Shown: positions 7,288-13,036, numbered from the stretch's first letter. The stretch is 15,011 nt of DNA from Mollicutes bacterium (GCA_004552445.1 SFOJ01000022.1:1-15011); one strand, 5' to 3'. Program-made: numbers and translations. The notes: generated by a model not told the origin, from the sequence alone.

Positions 7288-8554
7288 ATTTTCTATCGAT
7301 TTCTTCTTTACTTGCTTTTATGTCTCTTGAAATAAGTATTATTATACATGCGATTGCACACATTGAGATAATCATACATATTGCAAGATATAATTTTTTA
7401 TTATCTTTTTCTTCTACTTTTGGTTCTTCTTTTGTAGGTTCTTCTACTACTGGTACTTCTTTATCTTCTTCTTTTTCTGTTTTACTGACAATTAAATAAT
7501 ATTCATTAGTATCCCCTTCATTGTTTTTTGTTTCAATTACTACTAGATTCTCACCTATTTTTAAATTTTCATTTCCTTTAATTGTTACATCATATTCACT
7601 TTCATAATCAATAAGAATGCTATCTTCTGTACTAGGAATTACTACATGATAAGTATTAACATTTGGATCAAATGTTTCGATCATATTATATTTTAGAACT
7701 CTTAACCCTTTTAATTCTGGATAACCATCATAACTATATTTATTTACTTTTATTTTATAGACTTGTTTAGTTCCATCTACTGATGTTGAGGTAATCTTAA
7801 CAGTCGTAGTATTCTTTGCTAAATTTATTTTATTGTCAATACCAGAAACTACGCAGTTATTTGTTATACATCTTGCATAAACATTAATAGCTTCGCTATT
7901 TGTATAAACCTCATATTCATAAATTCCAGGATTAAAACTTGGACTTAAAGTTAATTCTTCTCCATCTTCATTTTCAACACTTATTGAAGTTAAATTAGAA
8001 TCTTGTTTTTTGATACCATTAGAATTTATATCATAATTAAGAAAGAAGTTTTCAGTGTTATCAAATGTTAATGTTTCTCCATCAGTTTTAGCTATATAAT
8101 TTGTGTTATCTTTTAAAAGTTCTATATATGTGTTTTGGTTTACTACGTTGTCTTTGACTCTAAAGCTTAGTTTTGCGATTATATTACTATATTCATCATC
8201 TTCAAACTTTTCATTTGAATTTTGTTCTATAGTATTTCTTACCGACAAATTAATAATTGAAGAGTATGTCTTATAATTTGTTACTTCCCAACCATCTTGT
8301 AACTTTATATAATCATTATCAGTTTTTACTAGCTCAAATATATAAGGGTTATAGAAGAATTGTGCATTATAACTTTCCATAATTCCATCTACGTCTTCTG
8401 TTCCGAAGTTAGTAAGTAAATAAACAGTTACCACATCTCCTTGTTTCACAACATAACTTTCATTAATATCTTTTCCTAGAAATATGTATCCAGGTTCAGC
8501 ATAAATAACTAATGGAAATAATAACATTATTAATAAAAAAATTTTCTTTTTCAT
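7286..8554 (-). CDS. Membrane-anchored surface protein, cohesin-like and cadherin-like domains
   Basis: This 422-aa protein has a Sec signal peptide (about 1-19, ending YAEP). Residues ~25-165 look like a cohesin/adhesin beta-sandwich (opening VKQGDVVTVYLLTNF, then YNAQFFYNPYIFELV). Two repeats at about 187-272 and 280-358 resemble cadherin-like beta-sandwich domains (pattern LxSLxV... then SFNPGIYEYEV or FDPNVNTYHVV, then VKI..S.DG...YKIKV). A Pro/Glu/Lys-rich linker (360-386), a membrane helix (~388-408) and a short basic tail follow. C229 and C234 could form a disulfide. The protein should project from the cell and bind a partner or polymer; the ligand is unknown. The Shine-Dalgarno AGGTGA lies 4 nt before the ATG. 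Domain calls rest on pattern recognition. Confidence 0.8.
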   Translation of the reverse strand: MKKKIFLLIMLLFPLVIYAEPGYIFLGKDINESYVVKQGDVVTVYLLTNFGTEDVDGIMESYNAQFFYNPYIFELVKTDNDYIKLQDGWEVTNYKTYSSIINLSVRNTIEQNSNEKFEDDEYSNIIAKLSFRVKDNVVNQNTYIELLKDNTNYIAKTDGETLTFDNTENFFLNYDINSNGIKKQDSNLTSISVENEDGEELTLSPSFNPGIYEYEVYTNSEAINVYARCITNNCVVSGIDNKINLAKNTTTVKITSTSVDGTKQVYKIKVNKYSYDGYPELKGLRVLKYNMIETFDPNVNTYHVVIPSTEDSILIDYESEYDVTIKGNENLKIGENLVVIETKNNEGDTNEYYLIVSKTEKEEDKEVPVVEEPTKEEPKVEEKDNKKLYLAICMIISMCAIACIIILISRDIKASKEEIDRK

Positions 8555-8612
8555 ATGTTCACCTATTCTATTAAAATGTTATCATAAAGAACCATAAAAA
8601 TCAATTTTAATA

Positions 8613-9005
8613 TTAATATACTTTAGTTAAATTTTCTAATTTCATTAATTCATTTACTTCACATGTTATAGTAATTCCATCTATTTTTATACCATTTAAT
8701 TCATAATATATTTTATCTTCAATTGATTTATCTTTTATAAAAGTTTTTACTAGTTCATTTATGTCTCTTGCATAATATTTTTTATCTTCAACTATATAGT
8801 TCATCACATCTACATTAACATATTTTAATATATCATCTAATTCATTAGAATTTATACTTTTAAAATAAACTTTAAAAGTATCTTCTACGTGTATATCTGT
8901 TTTATCATAGTGAAGAACTTTATAACTATTTGAGTCTATTTCATTAATATTAAAAACTATAAATAAAGTAATAAATATAAGTGTTTTTAATATTAATTTT
9001 TTCAT
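8613..9005 (-). CDS. Small exported hypothetical protein, 130 aa
   Basis: I do not recognise this protein. It has a Lys-rich start and hydrophobic segment (about residues 3-18) that is either a signal peptide or an N-terminal anchor, then a soluble domain with alternating strands and helices (~28-128). There is one cysteine near residue 114 (ITCEVNEL). The Shine-Dalgarno GGTGAT lies 3 nt before the ATG. It sits between two exported proteins in the same direction, but a terminator at 9041-9066 separates it from the upstream thioredoxin-like gene. A TATAAT at 9036-9041 may be its -10. A role in the envelope is inferred from the signal only. Confidence 0.65.
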   Translation of the reverse strand: MKKLILKTLIFITLFIVFNINEIDSNSYKVLHYDKTDIHVEDTFKVYFKSINSNELDDILKYVNVDVMNYIVEDKKYYARDINELVKTFIKDKSIEDKIYYELNGIKIDGITITCEVNELMKLENLTKVY

Positions 9006-9040
9006 GTTATCACCATTTATAGTTTGTTCATTTTGATTAT

Positions 9041-9066
9041 AAAAAAAATACCAATTTATGGTATTT
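9041..9066 (-). terminator. Second intrinsic terminator after the thioredoxin-like gene
   Basis: On the minus strand AAATACCA (9066-9059), loop TAAAT, TGGTATTT (9053-9046) is a perfect 8-bp stem followed by an unbroken T tract. It acts as a backup about 60 nt beyond the terminator at 9111-9134. Confidence 0.8.
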
Positions 9067-9110
9067 AATGAATATATTTATAACTAAGTATTCAGGAATA
9101 GTATATCATC

Positions 9111-9134
9111 AAAAAAGTAGAACTATGTCTACTT
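9111..9134 (-). terminator. Intrinsic terminator overlapping the stop of the thioredoxin-like gene
   Basis: On the minus strand AAGTAGA (9134-9128), loop CATAGT, TCTACTT (9121-9115), followed by TTTT. The TAG stop codon at 9131-9129 is inside the stem. Confidence 0.7.
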
Positions 9135-9800
9135 ATTTTTCTTTGTTTCTTTGTTTGATTTTAATTCTTCTAATGCTTTTAATACTTTTTTATTTTGAAT
9201 AGCATTAACTGTTATGATTGCAGCTGTAGCTACTACTACGAATCCAAAAGTCCACCAAATTGTTTTTACATATGGAGCGTTTTCTGCTTTTTTAACCTCT
9301 GCTTCATAGTTCTCTGCTTTTTCTAAAATATCAACTCTATCAGATGCATTTTTATCATATTCTGTTTTGATAGCTGTTTTAATTGCATCATTCCAATCAG
9401 ATATATATCCTGGGTATACTGTTTCACCTATAATGATATATGGAACTCCTCCTGCTTCTTCACCAGTTGCTGTAGCTACTTTATTAAATAAAGTATTGTT
9501 TTCTTCATTTTCCCAAACTTCAAATGAAACTAATTTAAAATATTTTCCATATTCATTTGAGATAGAATTTAAAAATTCTAAAAATGATCTACAATAAGCA
9601 CAACCTTGACCCCTAAACATATAAATAGTTATTTGATCATCTGTTTCTTTATAATCTTTATTTTTTAACTCTATTGATTCTGCAGCTAAAGTATCTTTGA
9701 AATTCTTATGTTCATATTCATCTATTAATGATGCATTAGCAGTCAAAGGTAATAGAATTACACCTAAAGTTACAAGAAATGTTAAAATTTTCTTTTTCAT
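9129..9800 (-). CDS. Exported, membrane-anchored thioredoxin-fold protein
   Basis: This 223-aa protein has a signal peptide (about 1-23, ending TANAS). A thioredoxin-like domain (~55-150) carries a CAYC active site at C67-C70 after a beta strand (ITIYMFRGQG), and a cis-proline VPY motif at 119-121. A charged helix (~145-175) and a C-terminal membrane helix (~180-200) with a Lys-rich cytoplasmic tail complete it. The active site would face outside, so it probably catalyses thiol-disulfide exchange on secreted proteins. Whether it oxidises, reduces or isomerises cannot be told from the dipeptide. It lies next to surface proteins with cysteines, which could be substrates. The start is secure: GGAGG lies 7 nt before the ATG. 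Two tandem terminators isolate it from the genes downstream. Confidence 0.82.
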   Translation of the reverse strand: MKKKILTFLVTLGVILLPLTANASLIDEYEHKNFKDTLAAESIELKNKDYKETDDQITIYMFRGQGCAYCRSFLEFLNSISNEYGKYFKLVSFEVWENEENNTLFNKVATATGEEAGGVPYIIIGETVYPGYISDWNDAIKTAIKTEYDKNASDRVDILEKAENYEAEVKKAENAPYVKTIWWTFGFVVVATAAIITVNAIQNKKVLKALEELKSNKETKKNK

Positions 9801-9853
9801 TTTACTTCCTCCAGTATAATTTTAATTTATTTTTAATTAAAAAACAATATTTT

Positions 9854-10213
9854 TCACTTATTTTTCATTTCTCTTTTTATCCATTCAATTATCACATCTA
9901 CTATATAATCAATTTCTTCTTTTGTTAATTTTCTTTTTTCTTCAATTCCATGCCATTTATGTAGACATCCTCTACAGCATGTTGCGGTAGCATGTTGAGC
10001 AACAAATACAGGGTGTCCTTTCATTGGAGTTTGCTTTCCATCATTTGGTATATTCGCATGACTTAGTCTTTTTTTAACAAAATCATATGCATGCTCTCTT
10101 ATTTTATCTATACCTTTATCACTAACATACTTTATTTCTGGTTCATGTAAATGGAAATTGCTTCTAAAAGTAGATTTTGATAATTCATCAAATAATTCAT
10201 CTATATTTTTCAT
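9854..10213 (-). CDS. DUF4186 family protein
   Basis: This 119-aa protein matches the DUF4186 pattern: LFDELSKSTFR near the start, NDGKQTPM at 57-64, then HPVFVAQHATATCCRGCLHK from residue 67, and EEIDYIVDVIIEWI near the end. H67, H74, C79, C80, C83, H85 and H88 form a cluster that looks suited to binding a metal (inference). The family is full length here and its biochemical role is not known to me. It is cytoplasmic by composition. The Shine-Dalgarno AGGTGA lies 4 nt before ATG 10213, with a -10 box 6 nt further upstream. It follows a terminator and looks monocistronic. Confidence 0.9.
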   Translation of the reverse strand: MKNIDELFDELSKSTFRSNFHLHEPEIKYVSDKGIDKIREHAYDFVKKRLSHANIPNDGKQTPMKGHPVFVAQHATATCCRGCLHKWHGIEEKRKLTKEEIDYIVDVIIEWIKREMKNK

Positions 10214-10229
10214 ATCATCACCTATTATA

Positions 10230-10238
10230 ATTTTAACA
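10230..10238 (-). promoter_or_regulatory. Extended -10 of the DUF4186 promoter
   Basis: On the minus strand TGT then TAAAAT (10235-10230), 6 nt, then AGGTGA (10223-10218). The alternative hexamer TATAAT at 10229-10224 would put the start within the Shine-Dalgarno and remove it from the mRNA. No good -35 is seen. Confidence 0.55.
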
Positions 10239-10240
10239 CA

Positions 10241-10272
10241 AATTAAAAAGATTTAAAATTAATTTAAATCTT
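10241..10272 (-). terminator. Intrinsic terminator after the 10271-10531 frame
   Basis: On the minus strand AAGATTTAAA (10272-10263), loop TTAAT, TTTAAATCTT (10257-10248) is a perfect 10-bp stem followed by TTTAATT. It overlaps the TAA stop at 10273-10271, which supports this frame as the real 3' end of a gene. Confidence 0.75.
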
Positions 10273-10531
10273 ATAACAATTTACCCGTTAGTTTATCTAC
10301 TTCTTCTCTTAGTTTATCTAAATCCTCTAAACTTTTTTCAGCATATCCAGGAACAGCTTTGATGAATACACCATTAGTCTTGATACCTCTTTTACTAAAC
10401 ACATCATGAATATAACTTGTGATATTCATATCAGGGTCATTTATATCCATATTAACCAATCCATCAATTATATTAAAAGCATAGTTTTGATTTTCACATC
10501 TTATTTCTATTTTCTTTTGTAAAGTCTCCAC
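10271..10531 (-). CDS. Hypothetical protein, probably 3' half of a frameshifted gene
   Basis: I do not recognise it. The frame gives up to 86 aa and ends in a terminator, which supports coding. The only early start is GTG at 10531, which lacks a well-placed Shine-Dalgarno, and no ATG occurs before about residue 28. The frame is +1 relative to the 63-aa frame at 10494-10685 and the two overlap by 38 nt. Joining them near the ACAAAAGAAAATAG stretch (about 10510-10523) would give one protein of roughly 140 aa. The C-terminal 25 residues are Leu/Glu/Lys-rich and helical (SLEDLDKLREEVDKLTGKLL). The product is soluble. Alternatives are translational coupling or a programmed frameshift. Confidence 0.45.
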   Translation of the reverse strand: METLQKKIEIRCENQNYAFNIIDGLVNMDINDPDMNITSYIHDVFSKRGIKTNGVFIKAVPGYAEKSLEDLDKLREEVDKLTGKLL

Positions 10532-10685
10532 CTATCATATCGAGTATTCTATTTATATCTTTTTTTGTTATTTTTTGCTGTAACGTATACATCATTACTT
10601 TTTTCTTATTTAAAATGTTTACTATTTCTCTATTTTCTAATCTTGTTTTTTCAAGCTCTTGTCTTATTGCAGATAATACACACAT
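10494..10685 (-). CDS. Hypothetical 63-aa frame, probably 5' half of the same gene
   Basis: The product is helical and charged (IRQELEKTRLENREIV, then LQQKITKKDINRILDMIGG). ATG 10685 has no Shine-Dalgarno and sits within a TATAATG string, so the true start may be a later ATG such as the pair near residues 31-32 or may be missing. A stop codon just upstream prevents extension. It ends in TGA at 10496-10494 after running out of frame with the 10271-10531 frame. It is directly downstream of tRNA-Pro on the same strand. It may be part of a decayed gene; I cannot name a family. Confidence 0.35.
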   Translation of the reverse strand: MCVLSAIRQELEKTRLENREIVNILNKKKVMMYTLQQKITKKDINRILDMIGGDFTKENRNKM

Positions 10686-10758
10686 TATAAAAAATTAAAA
10701 ATAGCAATTATTATTAGTATTGCTATCATATTATTTTTCTTTCTACGTATAATATTAA

Positions 10759-10835
10759 TGGTCGGAGTAGCAGGATTTGAACCTGCACGATCTAGTTCCC
10801 AAAACTAGTGCACTACCAAATTATGCTATACCCCG
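10759..10835 (-). tRNA. tRNA-Pro (anticodon TGG)
   Basis: The minus strand folds as a full tRNA: 7-bp acceptor CGGGGTA / TACTCCG (one G-U pair), then ACCA with the CCA encoded in the DNA. The D-arm has AGCATAATTTGGTAGTGC, and the anticodon stem CTAGT / ACTAG encloses TTTGGGA, giving anticodon TGG (Pro). The T-arm GCAGG TTCAAAT CCTGC is perfect. It is 77 nt with CCA. Confidence 0.96.
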
Positions 10836-10837
10836 AT

Positions 10838-10875
10838 TTGACATAACTATATGTTTTATGCTATAATTATGTCAT
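10838..10875. promoter_or_regulatory. Palindromic face-to-face promoter pair
   Basis: Plus strand: TTGACA (10838-10843), 18 bp, TGC plus TATAAT (10862-10867), a near-ideal extended -10 promoter. Minus strand, in the same DNA: ATGACA (10875-10870), 18 bp, TATAGT (10851-10846), placed to transcribe tRNA-Pro with a start about 3-4 nt before its 5' end. The two are arms of one inverted repeat: TGACATAACTATA (10839-10851) and TATAATTATGTCA (10862-10874), 12 of 13 bases matching, around a 10-bp centre. Confidence 0.75.
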
Positions 10876-10920
10876 TAGAAGAGGTCACAACGACATTTCG
10901 TTAAGGCTTCTTCTTTTTTT
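10874..10920 (+). ncRNA. Candidate very short RNA ending in an intrinsic terminator
   Basis: From the plus-strand promoter, transcription starting near 10874 would run straight into a hairpin: GAAGAGGTC (10878-10886) with GGCTTCTTC (10905-10913), 9 bp including G-U pairs, plus an inner AACGA / TCGTT stem with a CATT loop. Seven Ts follow (10914-10920). The product would be about 45-47 nt. It contains no start codon with a reading frame of note. It is antisense to the 3' end of the broken gene at 10885-11243. A role as regulator, decoy transcript or promoter guard is only conjecture. Confidence 0.45.
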
Positions 10921-11243
10921 ATATATTTTTATTACATCAGCTTTACCAACAAAAATTACGTTTTCAATCCAATTATATCTTTCATTGTTTAAACATTCTT
11001 CAATTTGTTTTATTGCTTCATCATTAGACAAATCACAACCATCTCTCAATAAGGAAATAATTACATTTTTTGTTTGTCCTTTTGCTTGATTTCTATATGC
11101 TATAATTTCATCTAGTACTATTCCTCTTTTTTTAGAATAAATTTATCATCACAATTTTACACAAACTCAGCTATTTTGCTCATATCAGTTGCATCTTGAA
11201 ATTTTTCAGCAAATAATCTTTCTATTATATCTTCAATTGTCAT
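10885..11243 (-). pseudogene. Broken gene of unknown family: one stop and one frameshift
   Basis: ATG 11243 has a promoter-like TAAAAT (11264-11259) and Shine-Dalgarno (CGTGAT). It opens MTIEDIIERLFAEKFQDATD... and meets TAA at 11159-11157 after 28 codons. The same frame continues beyond the stop to an A7 run near 11128-11134. Shifting frame there opens a good stretch that reads RGIVLDEIIAYRNQAKGQ, then VIISLLRDGCDLSNDEAI and WIENVIFVGKADVIKIY, ending at TGA 10887-10885. Together these make about 118 codons of coherent, soluble protein with one nonsense codon and one homopolymer frameshift. This accounts for the otherwise empty stretch between tRNA-Pro and 11309. The parent family is not recognised. 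Confidence 0.6.
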
Positions 11244-11269
11244 ATCATCACGATAATTATTTTATCCTA

Positions 11270-11300
11270 AAAATAAAAAATGAGAAATAATTCTCATTTT
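11270..11300 (-). terminator. Intrinsic terminator of the 11309-12019 gene
   Basis: On the minus strand AAAATGAGAA (11300-11291), loop TTAT, TTCTCATTTT (11286-11277) is a perfect 10-bp stem followed by TTATTTTTAGG. Its first bases overlap the stop codon of the frameshift-restored reading frame (TAA at 11301-11299). Confidence 0.85.
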
Positions 11301-11308
11301 ATTCCATT

Positions 11309-12019
11309 CTATGTACTAAAGCATCCAATGAAGCTTTTTGTTTTGCAGATTCTAACACTTTCAGTTGTATTTAAATCATTTTGTAATAATTTTATAATAG
11401 TTGACTTTATTTCTTCTGGTAAATTATTTGGTAATATATCATTATCAATATAATCTTGAATAGCCATGTTAGCTATAGCAATTAAACTACGATCTTTAGG
11501 GGATTTTGTTAATTCTTTTTCTCTTCTTTTTCCTAATTCTTTAATTCTTTTTAAAGTGAATGTTTCATCGTTACTTAGTGTTATTAGTATTGAATTTGCT
11601 TTTGCTACTGTGTCTTCCATTTCTTCTTTTAGTTTTAAGAATCTTTCAGACTCTTCTTTTTGATTTTTATATGATCTAATTGCTATTGATATTAACACTA
11701 TTGAATTTATTAATCCTAAAAATGGTGCTATGTTAGCAGCAAAGATATTTGCTACTGCTAGAAATGGTATTAATGGATTACTTTTACTATTTTTTTTGCA
11801 TTCATCTATTAATCCATCTTGTACTTTTGATAGCCCTCCTACTAATTGTTCTTTTAAGTACATTATTTTGAACATTGTTTCTTTTAAATAGTATTCAGAT
11901 AAATTCTTTTCTTCTATTACATCATTAAATATAGAGTTTGCTTCTTTTTCTACTTGCATTATTGTAGAAACTCCAATCTCTATTTTTGTTGGTTCTTCTC
12001 CCCCAGTTGATTCTTTCAT
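11309..12019 (-). CDS. Membrane-associated protein with a late frameshift
   Basis: I do not recognise the family. The start is ATG 12019 (Shine-Dalgarno GGGGGA); the upstream in-frame ATG at 12046 lies before the predicted transcription start. The frame gives 236 aa: a helical, probably coiled-coil region (~20-75), one or two hydrophobic segments (~82-113, with NPLIPFLAVANIFAANIAPF), a long charged helix (~115-160), and a C-terminal region with AIANMAIQDYID and EEIKSTIIKLLQ. The last ~20 residues (VRICKTKSFIGCFST) look non-native. The +1 frame instead continues LKVLESAKQKASLDALVHRM and ends exactly at the terminator, so a one-base indel near 11362-11372 is likely. Remains of a related gene lie directly upstream at 12107-12350. 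Confidence 0.65.
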   Translation of the reverse strand: MKESTGGEEPTKIEIGVSTIMQVEKEANSIFNDVIEEKNLSEYYLKETMFKIMYLKEQLVGGLSKVQDGLIDECKKNSKSNPLIPFLAVANIFAANIAPFLGLINSIVLISIAIRSYKNQKEESERFLKLKEEMEDTVAKANSILITLSNDETFTLKRIKELGKRREKELTKSPKDRSLIAIANMAIQDYIDNDILPNNLPEEIKSTIIKLLQNDLNTTESVRICKTKSFIGCFST

Positions 12020-12048
12020 ATTTTCCCCCTTTAAAAAATATGCCACAT

Positions 12049-12077
12049 ATTATAGCATACTTTTTGTTATAAATCAA
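12049..12077 (-). promoter_or_regulatory. Extended -10 sigma-A promoter for the 11309-12019 gene
   Basis: On the minus strand TTGATT (12077-12072), 17 bp, then TATAAT (12054-12049) preceded by TGC. Predicted start near 12042. The same TGC-TATAAT core occurs in the plus-strand promoter at 10859-10867. Confidence 0.75.
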
Positions 12078-12106
12078 TTTTTAATTATTAGACTTTAATT
12101 CTCTTA

Positions 12107-12350
12107 TCATAGTATCTTTTCTTTATAAACTTCTAAATTTTCTTCTTTTATATCTAAATATTGTTGTAACATATATATTATTATGTTTTTAATTTCTTTA
12201 TCAATGATTTTTGGAAATCCATCATAATTAATAGAATCTTGAATTATATCATTTGCACCCATTATTATATTAACTTTATTTGAATTTTCTTTTAATTCAT
12301 CTACTCTTTGTTAACTCTTTATATTTTTTATTTAAAATATTTTCTGATTG
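12107..12350 (-). pseudogene. Decayed 3' remnant of a paralogue of the 11309-12019 gene
   Basis: Minus-strand frames here match the C-terminal part of the neighbouring gene. One frame, starting directly after the permease stop, reads NILNKKYKELTKSR, comparable to LGKRREKELTKS. A second frame from about 12307 reads IIMGANDIIQDSINYD, then EIKNIIIYMLQQYLDIKEEN and LEVYKEKIL, ending at TGA 12109-12107. These align with IAIANMAIQDYIDND, EEIKSTIIKLLQNDL and the restored LKVLESAKQK. A frameshift lies between the two parts and the N-terminal two thirds are absent. This explains the ~300-bp gap and suggests an old tandem duplication. Confidence 0.6.
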
Positions 12351-12557
12351 TTAATCAATGTTAACTCCTTTATTAACTGTTTTTAATCCTATTATGTATT
12401 CTAATACTATAAGAATTAAATATGTTATCATTACGATTAATAATACTGTTTTAAATACACCTAGAGTAAATGTTGTACTTGTAAATATACTCATAATATC
12501 ACTATTAAATAAACCGCTTATATAAATAACCAATAATATTATTATTGATAAAGTCAT
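12351..12557 (-). CDS. C-terminal part of ABC permease (separate frame, 68 aa)
   Basis: The frame starts at ATG 12557, overlapping the stop of the preceding permease frame by ATGA. It encodes two hydrophobic segments (about residues 2-17 and 31-55) and a short polar tail (GLKTVNKGVNID) of the kind that ends ABC-2-type permeases. The 160-aa and 68-aa products together have the size of one YtrC/D-like permease, so this is more likely the out-of-frame end of one gene than a separate protein. Translational coupling through ATGA is the alternative. There is no terminator after it; a decayed gene abuts its stop codon. Confidence 0.5.
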   Translation of the reverse strand: MTLSIIILLVIYISGLFNSDIMSIFTSTTFTLGVFKTVLLIVMITYLILIVLEYIIGLKTVNKGVNID

Positions 12558-13036
12558 ATAAAGAATACTAGTGTAAACATTTGTAATACTAAACTTGTAA
12601 TACTACTTTCATAAATAGAAGCTACTAGGTTAAGGCTATTTTTTAATAATTCTATATTTTCTTTTGAGTAATAACATATTAGTAAAGATGTAGCTATTAC
12701 TACTGTTGAAGTTAACATTGTAATAATACCGCATAGTACTTTAGATAAATATAATGTACTCTTTTTAACTGGAAGAGTGTGTGTTAAATAAGACTCATCT
12801 TTATAGAAATTCAATACTAGTCTTGCCCATACTCTCATCAAGTTATTAATGATAACACTTACTATCATTGAGATAGCTATACCGTTATTAATCTTAGATA
12901 ATATTAACATAATACCTGAATTATCAAATATACCACATATTCTTCCAAGTAAAGCGAAGAATAATGATAAAGTATAGAATATTATTAAGTTTTTATAAGT
13001 AAATTTTAAATCATATTTTAATACTTTTAAGAGCAT
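12554..13036 (-). CDS. ABC-2-type transporter permease, N-terminal part
   Basis: This 160-aa frame opens MLLKVLKYDLKFTYKN, the usual start of YtrC/D-like permeases. Membrane segments lie at about 17-34, 50-66, 100-122 and 143-160. The cytoplasmic motif FYKDESYLTHTLPVKKSTLY (77-96) is characteristic of ABC-2 permeases of GntR-linked exporters. The product stops abruptly inside a hydrophobic segment (LVFFI), which is short for the family. It overlaps the ATPase gene by 10 nt and follows it in the operon. It would form the membrane channel with the 13027-13725 ATPase. Substrate unknown; relatives respond to envelope stress or export peptides. Confidence 0.8.
   Translation of the reverse strand: MLLKVLKYDLKFTYKNLIIFYTLSLFFALLGRICGIFDNSGIMLILSKINNGIAISMIVSVIINNLMRVWARLVLNFYKDESYLTHTLPVKKSTLYLSKVLCGIITMLTSTVVIATSLLICYYSKENIELLKNSLNLVASIYESSITSLVLQMFTLVFFI

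Noticed and set aside
9367..9597. Plus-strand reading frame inside the thioredoxin-like gene
   Set aside because: It overlaps the well-supported minus-strand gene with CAYC motif and signal peptide, and has no ribosome-binding site.
10741..10835. Integration (att) site at the tRNA-Pro 3' end
   Set aside because: The tRNA is complete, but I see no second copy of its 3' end and no integrase in the window.
12020..12046. Upstream ATG start for the 11309 gene
   Set aside because: The predicted transcription start (near 12042) is downstream of it, and the GGGGGA Shine-Dalgarno points to ATG 12019.
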